DNA of 15,715 nucleotides from Thiosulfativibrio sp964601165. GTDB taxonomy: Bacteria; Pseudomonadota; Gammaproteobacteria; Thiomicrospirales; Thiomicrospiraceae. Location: assembly GCA_964601165.1 (NCBI GenBank), contig CAZRMK010000044.1, positions 1 through 15,715 of the forward strand. Reading direction: 5' to 3'. Below the pieces are notes generated by a model. It was not told where the DNA came from. It saw nothing but the letters and a program-made list of their open reading frames with translations, and ran no database searches. Position 1 is the first letter of the stretch. Each line of letters starts with the position of its first letter. Positions 7,334 through 13,678 of this stretch are shown one piece after another. Both the position numbers and the translations under genes were made by a program.

Positions 7334-7496
7334 ACCTAAATCCTGCAAGTGGTTGTGCATATATGGCGTAAGATATTGATTTGTAGAGTAATTTTAATTT
7401 AAGTGGAATACTTATTGATATTCCCGAAGAATTAAAATTTGCTATACGAATTAATAGCTTACGTCAGATGTGTGCAAGCACTTGCAGGATTTAGGT
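7334..7496 (+). repeat. Palindromic repeat, copy 2, enlarged to 163 bp
   Basis: Arms ACCTAAATCCTGCAAGTG (7334-7351) and CACTTGCAGGATTTAGGT (7479-7496) are perfect 18-bp inverted repeats identical to copy 1. The centre is about 110 bp longer than in copy 1. The parts next to the arms (TTGTGCATATATG and ATGTGTGCAAG) match the short centre of copy 3. The extra DNA therefore looks inserted into a standard copy. Confidence 0.92.
7365..7465. repeat. Nested 101-bp palindrome inside repeat copy 2
   Basis: The ends GGCGTAAGATATT (7365-7377) and AATAGCTTACGTC (7453-7465) are inverted with 11 of 13 matches. Inside, AATTTTAATT (near 7390-7399) pairs with AATTAAAATT (near 7430-7439), and GGAATA (7405-7410) pairs with TATTCC (7418-7423). 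The whole segment can fold as one long interrupted stem. It may be a tiny non-autonomous element inserted in the repeat. Confidence 0.65.
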
Positions 7497-7544
7497 AGCA
7501 TTTAAATTAAATGATAAGCCAATACCCCGCATAAGCTGGGGGGT

Positions 7545-7584
7545 AAAAAAAAGGAAAGTTTCTTAAAAGAGCTTTCCTTTTTTT
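7545..7584. terminator. Bidirectional intrinsic terminator
   Basis: An A-tract plus GGAAAG (ending 7558) mirrors CTTTCC plus a T-tract (7572-7584), with a 13-nt loop. This gives a T-rich tail on both strands. It lies between convergent genes and should end both the cold-shock transcript (+) and the M16 peptidase transcript (-). Confidence 0.85.
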
Positions 7585-7692
7585 ATGACCATAATTTCTC
7601 AAGACTACAACCCTAATACAAACATAGAAACACCAATACCACATAAGCTATTTCGCGTTTCTATATTTATATCAGGCATAATCTTCTCTAGA

Positions 7693-9015
7693 TTAAGGAG
7701 CTTCTAAACTTTCCAAATCCCCTACCTTAACCATAAGCATTTTATTAGGATTAATATGTTTCTGCCATGCAGTCAATACATCTTGCTTAGTCAAAGCAGC
7801 AATTTGTTCTGGAAACCACTCTAAATAATCCAGCCGTAAATCATAAAAGCCCATCATTGAAATATATCTAACAATTTTACGGTTATTGTCCATTCTTAAT
7901 GGAAAGCCGCCAATTAGATTATCTTTAATAAGCTCAAACTTTTCATCAGAAAAATCTTCTATAAAAGCCGTCAAAATTTCTCTAACCAGATTATCTGCTT
8001 CTGCTACCGAAGCATTTTTAGTTGATAAACCAATAACAAACGGCCCGTTAACTTTCATTGGCACAAAATAACTGCGTATGCCATACACCAAACCGCGCTC
8101 CTTTCTAACTTGATTCATCAGTAAGGAGCTAAATCCGCCACCACCTAATAAATGATTACCGACAAATAAAGCAACATAGTCTTCTGCCCCTCTTGAGGTT
8201 CCTAATTGCGAGAGAGAATAATGGGTTTGCGTAGAATCAAATTGAATAATGCTAGTTTTTGCCTTTGCCAGAGATTCAGGAACAGGTAAGCTTGCTGGTT
8301 TTTGCCCCTTTGCAAGCCCACTGATTAATTTTTCTGCTATGCCTTTAGCTTGCTTTAAATCAACATCCCCTACAATCGCAATTTGAGCATTACTAGCTAC
8401 AAAATGCTGCTTGTAAAAACTTTTCACCTTAGCTGGAGTAAATTTATCAACAGAGCTTAGAGTTCCTGAAACAGGATGAGCATAAGGGTGGTCGCCATAA
8501 AGTGTACGCCACATTTCTTGAGAGGCAAGAACCTTTGGACTCGACTGGCTATGCCTTAAAGAAACTTGTAAGCGATTCTTCTCTCTATCAAAAATAGCTT
8601 CCTTAAAAACAGGTTGACTAATAACCTCAGACATTACTTTTAAAGATTGCTGCAAAATTTCGGGGCGAGTTAAACTTCTCAAAGAAATAGTCGTTCTATC
8701 TCTACCTGCTCGAGCACTAAACTGAGAACCAACATTATTAAAAGCTGCTGAAATCTCTTCTTCATTCATCTTAGCGGTTGCTGTTCCTAGCAGACTAGCC
8801 GTAAAGCTGGCCAGCCCCCAATAGTCTCCATCTCTGGCCGAGCCAGCATCAAAAGACATTATAATATCAACCATCGGTAATTGTTCAGCCTGTACATATA
8901 AAACCTTAACCCCTTGAGAGGTCTGCCAAGTTTGAATATTCACCTGAGCATAACTAACACTGGAGAAACCTAAAAGAATTACTACAAACAATACTTTAAA
9001 AAAAGACATCTTCAT
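7693..9015 (-). CDS. M16 family peptidase-like protein lacking the zinc site (secreted)
   Basis: 440 residues with a signal peptide (cleavage likely at SYA|Q, residue 23) and two M16 half-domains. At the position of the HxxEH zinc motif it reads SFTAS (70-74), so both histidines and the glutamate are lost. The second half keeps the substrate-binding R...Y pattern VRKERGLVYG (Arg294, Tyr301). Among paired M16 proteins, one subunit typically holds the zinc and the partner holds R/Y. This fits a non-catalytic partner of the upstream gene, with which it overlaps by one base (TAATG). An in-frame ATG at codon 3 is an alternative start. Its substrate is unknown; periplasmic protein turnover is inferred. 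Confidence 0.9.
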   Translation of the reverse strand: MKMSFFKVLFVVILLGFSSVSYAQVNIQTWQTSQGVKVLYVQAEQLPMVDIIMSFDAGSARDGDYWGLASFTASLLGTATAKMNEEEISAAFNNVGSQFSARAGRDRTTISLRSLTRPEILQQSLKVMSEVISQPVFKEAIFDREKNRLQVSLRHSQSSPKVLASQEMWRTLYGDHPYAHPVSGTLSSVDKFTPAKVKSFYKQHFVASNAQIAIVGDVDLKQAKGIAEKLISGLAKGQKPASLPVPESLAKAKTSIIQFDSTQTHYSLSQLGTSRGAEDYVALFVGNHLLGGGGFSSLLMNQVRKERGLVYGIRSYFVPMKVNGPFVIGLSTKNASVAEADNLVREILTAFIEDFSDEKFELIKDNLIGGFPLRMDNNRKIVRYISMMGFYDLRLDYLEWFPEQIAALTKQDVLTAWQKHINPNKMLMVKVGDLESLEAP

Positions 9016-10397
9016 TATTCAATTCCTTTTGAATGCAAATCGACAGCTAGCGATGATGGCGATGACAACTTAGATAGCTTACCATCTGGCAACAGAACCC
9101 CCACCGTCACTCTGCTAGGCATAAAATATTTTTTAGCGACTGCTTGTATTTCTTCTGGTGTCACTTTTCTTAGATTTTCTATCCAATTATCTAGAGTATC
9201 CGCTGGCAGCCCAACGCTAACCAAGCTCCCTAAAATTCTTGCTTGAGTTTGAATAGAATCTTGCTGAAATACATATTGTGCTTCTACTTGTGCTAATACC
9301 CGATCTAGCTCTTGTTGTGAAACTAAACTGGTTTGCAATTTCTTTATTTCACCCCAAATATCTTCTTCAACTTGTGCAGGGCTTACACCTTCAGAAGGTT
9401 TTGCTTGAAATAAAAATAAAGTTTTCAAGCGATCCGTTCCATCATAACTTGAACCAACTCCAGCTACTGTTTTTTTGTCTCTAATTAAGTTTTTAGTTAA
9501 CCTAGCAGAATCATCACCATCTAAAATACCATTTAAAACTACTAAAGCATAAATCTCCCTAATTTCTTCAGGGGTATTAGCCGTAACTAAAGTAGGCACA
9601 TGAAAACCCATTAACAAAAAAGGCGATGGAGTTGCACCTAGCAAAGTAATTCTTCTTTCTCCTCTTTGCTCAATTTCAATTTGTGGCTTAGCCGGTACAA
9701 TTTCTCTATACGGATGAACACCATAATAACGTTTAGCCCACTGGTAAACTTGCTGGGGATCAACATCACCAACCACTATTAAAGTCGCATTATTGGGAGC
9801 ATACCAACGATCATACCAACCTTGTATATCTTTTAATACCCAACTTTCAATATCTTGCATCCAACCAACAATGGGTTTCCGAGCGGGACTACTTAAAAAA
9901 GCTGTAGCTCTAAATTGCTCATATAACTGGCTGATAGGTCGGTCATCGGTTCTCCAACGCCGTTCTTCTTTAACCACTTTTCTCTCAGTGACAAACTCAT
10001 CTTGCGTAATAACTAGGTTTCGCATACGGTCAGCTTCTAACTTCATCACTGTTTCTAAATGTTGCTTGCCTATAGTTTGAAAAAAAACTGTATAATCGGT
10101 TGACACAAATGCATTTTCACGCCCGCCCATTTGAGTAACTTGCCTAGAAAACTCACCTGATTCCAGGTTTTTTGTCCCCTTAAACATCAAATGTTCCACC
10201 ATGTGAGAAATTCCCGTAATACCACTGTACTCATGATTAGAACCAACACGATACCAAAGTTGTTGCACCACTACTGGAGCACGAGAATCCTCTTTAACCA
10301 CAATATTTAAACCATTATCCAACTGAAATTCAGTCACTTTAGCTTGGGCTGAAGAAATAAAGATAAATCCTAAAAAAAACAAACTGACGATACGCAT
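9015..10397 (-). CDS. M16 family zinc metallopeptidase, catalytic subunit (secreted)
   Basis: 460 residues with a signal peptide (likely cleavage at AQA|K, residue 19), so exported to the periplasm. The inverted zinc motif is H65-M-V-E68-H69 in GISHMVEHLMFKGT. The third ligand is probably Glu145, 76 residues beyond H69 as in mitochondrial processing peptidase. The GGRENAFVSTDYTVF segment (91-105) and ADRMRNLVI are also family-typical. It is translationally coupled to the zinc-less partner, and together they likely form a heterodimeric peptidase. In Pseudomonas a similar pair lies beside ftsY and rsmD. A PQQ-processing role is possible for some M16 proteins, but no pqq genes are present. Confidence 0.93.
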   Translation of the reverse strand: MRIVSLFFLGFIFISSAQAKVTEFQLDNGLNIVVKEDSRAPVVVQQLWYRVGSNHEYSGITGISHMVEHLMFKGTKNLESGEFSRQVTQMGGRENAFVSTDYTVFFQTIGKQHLETVMKLEADRMRNLVITQDEFVTERKVVKEERRWRTDDRPISQLYEQFRATAFLSSPARKPIVGWMQDIESWVLKDIQGWYDRWYAPNNATLIVVGDVDPQQVYQWAKRYYGVHPYREIVPAKPQIEIEQRGERRITLLGATPSPFLLMGFHVPTLVTANTPEEIREIYALVVLNGILDGDDSARLTKNLIRDKKTVAGVGSSYDGTDRLKTLFLFQAKPSEGVSPAQVEEDIWGEIKKLQTSLVSQQELDRVLAQVEAQYVFQQDSIQTQARILGSLVSVGLPADTLDNWIENLRKVTPEEIQAVAKKYFMPSRVTVGVLLPDGKLSKLSSPSSLAVDLHSKGIE

Positions 10398-10446
10398 GTT
10401 ATGGTTATCCTAAATAAACAAATTTTAAGCTATAATAACTTATTGT

Positions 10447-10606
10447 GAGACCTTTGCATAATTAAAGCACAATTTATGAAACACATAAAACAGCACCTTT
10501 TTTACCCAAAAACTCGTCAAATAGCTGGCTATTCTCCTTCTTTTTGTATAAAAAATGTACTATTTTCTGCATTCCCTAAACCGTACTTTAATTATGCAAA
10601 GGTCTC
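10447..10606. mobile_element. Complete 160-bp MITE, IS5-like ends
   Basis: Perfect 21-bp terminal inverted repeats begin GAGACCTTTGCATAATT (10447-10467, mirrored at 10586-10606). The element is flanked by a direct 5-bp target duplication ATTGT at 10442-10446 and 10607-10611. The interior has no reading frame of useful length and no transposase. Ends of the GAGACCTTTGCA type are, from memory, found in IS5-family elements such as IS1106-like ones, so this is probably mobilised in trans by such an IS elsewhere in the genome. Confidence 0.88.
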
Positions 10607-10636
10607 ATTGTATTTAATTAAGTATGAATGAATGAA

Positions 10637-10672
10637 GTTTGGAAAAATTAACATAAAAAATTTTATCCAAAC
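10637..10672 (+). promoter_or_regulatory. Hairpin in the ftsY leader
   Basis: GTTTGGAAAAATT (10637-10649) pairs with AATTTTATCCAAAC (10659-10672) with a single bulged base and a 9-nt loop. No T-run follows, and it ends about 11 nt before the ribosome site AAGGA (10683-10687). It could shape ftsY translation or mRNA stability; the function is inferred. Confidence 0.45.
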
Positions 10673-10693
10673 CTTAAAATTTAAGGAAAAAGA

Positions 10694-11833
10694 ATGTTAG
10701 GTTTTTTTCGTCGTAAAAAACAGCAGGATATAGATGTAAATAAAGAAATCCAAGCAGAAGAAAAGCCAGAAATAGCTGCTTCACTGGAGCGAGAATACGA
10801 TGCTACTGAAAGCACCACGCCCGAAAACCCGCAGCCTGCTATAGCACATAAGATTGAGAAAACAACTAAAGAAATCACCGAAAATCCACTCACCAACACT
10901 AATAAACAACCAAAAACCAGCTTCTTTACCCGCCTAAAAAACAGCTTAAGCAAAACCAGAAAAGGCTTTACCGAAAGTATTGCTACTTTAATAGTTGGAC
11001 GTAAAGAAATTGATGATGACTTATTAGATGAATTAGAAATCATCCTCCTAACCGCTGATGTCGGCTTAGATGCAACTGACAAAATCATTCAAAACTTAAC
11101 CGAGCAAGTTTCACGCAAAGAGCTCAAAAACCCTGAGGCTCTTATTCAGGCATTAAAAGAACAGTTAAAAATGCTGCTAGAACCCATCGAACAGCCTCTT
11201 GTCATTCCAAAAAACAGCGATAGTCCTTATGTTATTTTAATGGTCGGAGTTAACGGCGTTGGAAAAACTACCACTATCGGCAAATTAGCTAAAAAGCTTC
11301 AAAATGATGGTTTATCTGTCATGCTTGCAGCAGGAGATACCTTTCGTGCTGCCGCCGTAGAACAGCTTCAAACTTGGGGTGAAAGAAATAATGTTCCCGT
11401 TATTGCACAAAAAACAGGAGCTGATTCGGCGGCAGTTATTTACGACGCTGTACAATCGGCTAAAGCAAAAAAAATAGATGTTTTAATTGCAGATACCGCA
11501 GGACGCTTACACACTCAAACTAACCTAATGGATGAGTTACGTAAAGTGAAGCGAGTCATTCAAAAAGTTGATAATACTGCTCCTCACGAAATAATGCTGG
11601 TACTTGATGCTGGAACAGGGCAAAATGCCATCAACCAAGCAGAACAATTTCACCAAGCAATGGGGTTAACTGGTCTTACCCTCACAAAACTAGATGGAAC
11701 AGCCAAGGGTGGGGTTATCTTTGCCCTTTCCGACAAACTTGCCATTCCCGTGAGATTTATAGGCATAGGTGAAGCAATTGATGACCTACGTCCATTTAAT
11801 GCCAATGACTTTGCGGAAGCTTTATTTGATTAA
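10694..11833 (+). CDS. ftsY: Signal recognition particle receptor FtsY
   Basis: Membrane-associated GTPase that receives SRP-bound ribosomes (Ffh) and hands nascent membrane proteins to the translocon. The 379 residues have a charged, low-complexity A domain (1-80), an N helical bundle (about 81-165) and the G domain. Motifs are GVNGVGKT (185-192), DTFRAAA (215-221), DTAGR (267-271) and TKLDG (331-335). The ending FIGIGEAIDDLRPFNANDFAEALF is typical. The start is supported by AAGGA 6 nt upstream. In many Gammaproteobacteria ftsE-ftsX-rpoH follow; here they do not, and an unrelated membrane protein gene comes 41 bp later. Confidence 0.97.
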   Translation: MLGFFRRKKQQDIDVNKEIQAEEKPEIAASLEREYDATESTTPENPQPAIAHKIEKTTKEITENPLTNTNKQPKTSFFTRLKNSLSKTRKGFTESIATLIVGRKEIDDDLLDELEIILLTADVGLDATDKIIQNLTEQVSRKELKNPEALIQALKEQLKMLLEPIEQPLVIPKNSDSPYVILMVGVNGVGKTTTIGKLAKKLQNDGLSVMLAAGDTFRAAAVEQLQTWGERNNVPVIAQKTGADSAAVIYDAVQSAKAKKIDVLIADTAGRLHTQTNLMDELRKVKRVIQKVDNTAPHEIMLVLDAGTGQNAINQAEQFHQAMGLTGLTLTKLDGTAKGGVIFALSDKLAIPVRFIGIGEAIDDLRPFNANDFAEALFD

Positions 11834-11874
11834 TCCTGCCTTAATGCGGGACTAGGTCCTAGATAGGAAAGAAA
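11834..11874 (+). other. Hairpins between ftsY and the downstream gene
   Basis: Just after the ftsY stop, TCCTGC and GCGGGA can pair, and immediately next is the palindrome CTAGG-T-CCTAG. No T-run follows, so they are not a standard terminator. They may tune expression of the following gene, whose ribosome site AGGAAAG lies directly after. Confidence 0.35.
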
Positions 11875-12792
11875 ATGAAATTACCTGACACTCTAAATGC
11901 CAGTCACCAGCTTGCTTTTAAAAAAGGCTACCGACTGGCATTAGAAGATAAACCGCTAAGTGCCATGCCAAATAATTTTCGCTTCGATCCTGAGATGCAA
12001 GAATACTTTCAACTTGGCTGGCAACAGGCTGAAGACGAAAAAAATATAACTCATAAAAATGCAAATTCACCTTGGCATAAGCACAAGATTAAATGGCTAA
12101 TACTGCTTCTAGCTAGCTTGGTATTTTTAACAATCATTGTTATTTTAAATAAAGAACCTATTGAGCAACCAGATCCGAGCCAAATAGCCCCTCCTGCAAC
12201 TGCTCCCACAGTCGCTCCTGCTATTACTAACCTGCCCATTGTTGAAATGAAACTCCAATTATCTCCGCCTGTACAAACAATGCCCACAGAAGAACATCCT
12301 AATGAACAAAAAAGTATGCAAGAAGTTATACCCCCCTTATATCAAGAGGATAGCACTGAATATTTAACGTTAAAAAATATAGTGCAGGATAAGAAAGAAG
12401 AGGAAGAACAGAAAGAGAAAAAACTACTAAATCCAATTCCTCAACCAGTTTTTTTTACTAATAACTCTGATGTAAGAGTTGAAGTAGCAAACCTCAGTTA
12501 TAGAATTGAAGACAAAGAACCTGTTAACATTCTCGTTGATATTGTTCCAAAACACATTAACCGAGTTTATTTCTTTACTAAAATTACAGGCGCAGAGTCC
12601 GAAATCATTTATCATCGCTGGATTTATAAAAATAAAACTCTAGCAATGGTTGCCCTACACATAACATCTAGCCCTTTTAGAACTTGGTCAAGTAAAGGAA
12701 TGAATAATGATCGGCAAGGAGAGTGGACTGTTGAAGTTTTAGATCAAGAAAAAACTCTCATTTATAGGCAACATTTCAGGTATATTGAATAA
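11875..12792 (+). CDS. Membrane protein: RMF-like N-terminus, one TM helix, DUF2914-like C-terminus
   Basis: Function unknown; 305 residues in four visible parts. Residues 9-54 (AFKKGYRLALEDKPLSA, then YFQLGWQQAEDE) resemble ribosome modulation factor, in which AxxxGY and a later LGW-x-A recur. A basic patch then precedes one transmembrane helix (about 73-91). A Pro/Thr/Glu-rich linker (93-190) includes a highly charged KKEEEEQKEKK run. The C-terminal about 105 residues (RIEDKEPVNI, RVYFFTKITG, IYHRWIYKNK, FRTWSSKGMN, GEWTVEVLD) match my memory of DUF2914. The predicted topology has the RMF-like part in the cytoplasm and DUF2914 in the periplasm. It probably shares the ftsY transcript. The frame is certain; the domain assignments are by eye. 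Confidence 0.85.
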   Translation: MKLPDTLNASHQLAFKKGYRLALEDKPLSAMPNNFRFDPEMQEYFQLGWQQAEDEKNITHKNANSPWHKHKIKWLILLLASLVFLTIIVILNKEPIEQPDPSQIAPPATAPTVAPAITNLPIVEMKLQLSPPVQTMPTEEHPNEQKSMQEVIPPLYQEDSTEYLTLKNIVQDKKEEEEQKEKKLLNPIPQPVFFTNNSDVRVEVANLSYRIEDKEPVNILVDIVPKHINRVYFFTKITGAESEIIYHRWIYKNKTLAMVALHITSSPFRTWSSKGMNNDRQGEWTVEVLDQEKTLIYRQHFRYIE

Positions 12793-12797
12793 ATTTT

Positions 12798-12854
12798 ACC
12801 TAAATCTTGCAAGATCTTGTGCTATATGTGTGCAAGCACTTGCAGGATTTAGGT
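12798..12854 (+). repeat. Palindromic repeat, copy 3 (57 bp)
   Basis: Left arm ACCTAAATCTTGCAAGAT (12798-12815), with three differences from copy 1, and a perfect right arm CACTTGCAGGATTTAGGT (12837-12854). The centre TTGTGCTATATGTGTGCAAG links the centres of copies 1 and 2. It begins 5 bp after the upstream stop codon, and TTTTAT follows the stem, so it may act as a weak terminator on the + strand. Confidence 0.9.
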
Positions 12855-12864
12855 TTTATGTAAA

Positions 12865-12910
12865 GGGTATACCCAAACCCTCAAATAACAACCTGAAAAA
12901 ATTGGGTATA
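12865..12910 (+). promoter_or_regulatory. Palindrome and inverted repeat upstream of the transglycosylase gene
   Basis: GGGTATACCC (12865-12874) is a perfect 10-bp palindrome. Its right part TATACCCAA (12868-12876) is inverted again as TTGGGTATA (12902-12910), so two alternative pairings exist. It ends 18 bp before the lipoprotein start. It could be an operator or a leader structure; no regulator can be named. Confidence 0.4.
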
Positions 12911-12928
12911 TATTAAAAGGTTATCAGG

Positions 12929-13573
12929 ATGATGAAACTTGCTATTATTTTTTTAATCATGATTGGAATATTACAGTTAACAGGTTGTTCAACGCAGCAA
13001 CATACCCGTAGCTTTGCTACTTCTCCAGCAGTAGTATCAACAACACCCCTAAGAGTTGACTTAGGAGTCATCCACTCTACACCACCACCTCACATCCACA
13101 ACAACATTTGCAAGCTTTATAAATATAATCCAAACTGGAGAATTTTTGCTCGGAAATCTGCCGCTAAATGGGGGACTCCAGAATATATTTTAATAGCTTT
13201 TGTGCATCAAGAGTCGCGCTTTGTCCAAGATGCTCGGCCAAGATTTAGAGGAGCATCAACTTCTTCTGCCTTTGGATTCTCTCAAGCACTAAATGGGACC
13301 TGGAAAGAATATCAAAAATCAACAGGCAACAAGCACGCCAAAAGAACCAGCATTCATTACTCTTTAGACTTTATTGGCTGGTATAACCATAAATCACATA
13401 GACGAAATAACATTTTAAAAACCGATACTAGAAATCTATATTTGGCTTATCATGAAGGAAATGGAGGCTTTTCAAGGCAATATTACCTCAAAAAACCTTG
13501 GTTATTAGAAGTGGCAGACAAGGTTGCAAGAAAAGCTCAAACTTATAAAACACAGCTTAGGCACTGTCGTTAA
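12929..13573 (+). CDS. Lipoprotein with a lytic transglycosylase (SLT-like) domain
   Basis: 214 residues with a signal peptide ending in the lipobox LTGC (Cys20), so probably an outer-membrane lipoprotein facing the periplasm. The domain follows the goose-lysozyme/SLT pattern: a catalytic Glu95 in VHQESRF, then SSAFGFSQALNGTWKEY (112-128), then NLYLAYHEGNGGF (169-181), which corresponds to the AYNAGxG-type motif. It likely cleaves peptidoglycan glycan strands. The order of motifs is complete but His/Glu replace Asn/Ala in the last one, a divergent subgroup. Two ATGs occur in tandem; either may start. The repeat copies 3 and 4 flank it. Confidence 0.85.
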   Translation: MMKLAIIFLIMIGILQLTGCSTQQHTRSFATSPAVVSTTPLRVDLGVIHSTPPPHIHNNICKLYKYNPNWRIFARKSAAKWGTPEYILIAFVHQESRFVQDARPRFRGASTSSAFGFSQALNGTWKEYQKSTGNKHAKRTSIHYSLDFIGWYNHKSHRRNNILKTDTRNLYLAYHEGNGGFSRQYYLKKPWLLEVADKVARKAQTYKTQLRHCR

Positions 13574-13590
13574 TAAAGGGTAAAGATAAA

Positions 13591-13649
13591 ACTTAAACCC
13601 TGCAAGTTATTGAACACATAGGGCACCAATCACTTGCCGTGATTTAGGT
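13591..13649 (-). repeat. Palindromic repeat, copy 4 (59 bp, degenerate, reversed)
   Basis: Arms ACTTAAACCCTGCAAGTT (13591-13608) and CACTTGCCGTGATTTAGGT (13631-13649) are diverged versions of the repeat arms. Read on the minus strand, the centre (GGTGCCCTATGTGTTCAA) resembles the centre of copy 3, so this copy is in the opposite orientation. It lies between the convergent transglycosylase and fabB genes. Confidence 0.75.
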
Positions 13650-13650
13650 A

Positions 13651-13674
13651 AGAAGTTAAGAAGTTAAGAAGTAA
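13651..13674. repeat. Three tandem 8-bp repeats
   Basis: Unit AGAAGTTA occurs at 13651-13658 and 13659-13666, with a third unit AGAAGTAA at 13667-13674. It fills the space between repeat copy 4 and the fabB stop codon. A likely slippage-prone tract. Confidence 0.85.
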
Positions 13675-13678
13675 AAAA

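Larger units (their letters stand above)
7313..7692. other. Intergenic region between the cold-shock gene and the M16 peptidase genes
   Basis: A 380-bp gene-free stretch holding the enlarged palindromic repeat (7334-7496), a second hairpin TACCCC/GGGGTA (7523-7528 with 7540-7545), and the bidirectional terminator (7545-7584). Positions 7585-7692 show nothing recognisable. Confidence 0.7.
10398..10693. other. Divergent intergenic region between the M16 pair and ftsY
   Basis: A 296-bp region, more than half of it occupied by a complete MITE (10447-10606). TATAAT occurs on the + strand at 10431-10436, to the left of the MITE, but without a good -35. If it belongs to ftsY, the MITE now sits in the ftsY leader. 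No convincing promoter for the M16 pair was found on the minus strand. Confidence 0.5.

Noticed and set aside
7387..7491. Small reading frame within repeat copy 2 (contains ILIDIPEELKFAIR)
   Set aside because: It looks antitoxin-like by eye, but no usable start codon precedes the segment, it runs into the repeat arm, and its bases are explained by the nested palindrome.
10681..11088. Minus-strand open frame opposite the ftsY N-terminus
   Set aside because: It is a low-complexity shadow of the acidic A domain of FtsY.
6829..13649. CRISPR array
   Set aside because: The repeats are few, far apart, irregularly spaced and separated by genes, with no spacer pattern and no cas genes.
6829..13649. 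Integron attC sites
   Set aside because: Copy size (51-59 bp) and intergenic placement are suggestive, but the core sites of type RYYYAAC / GTTRRRY are missing and no integrase is present.
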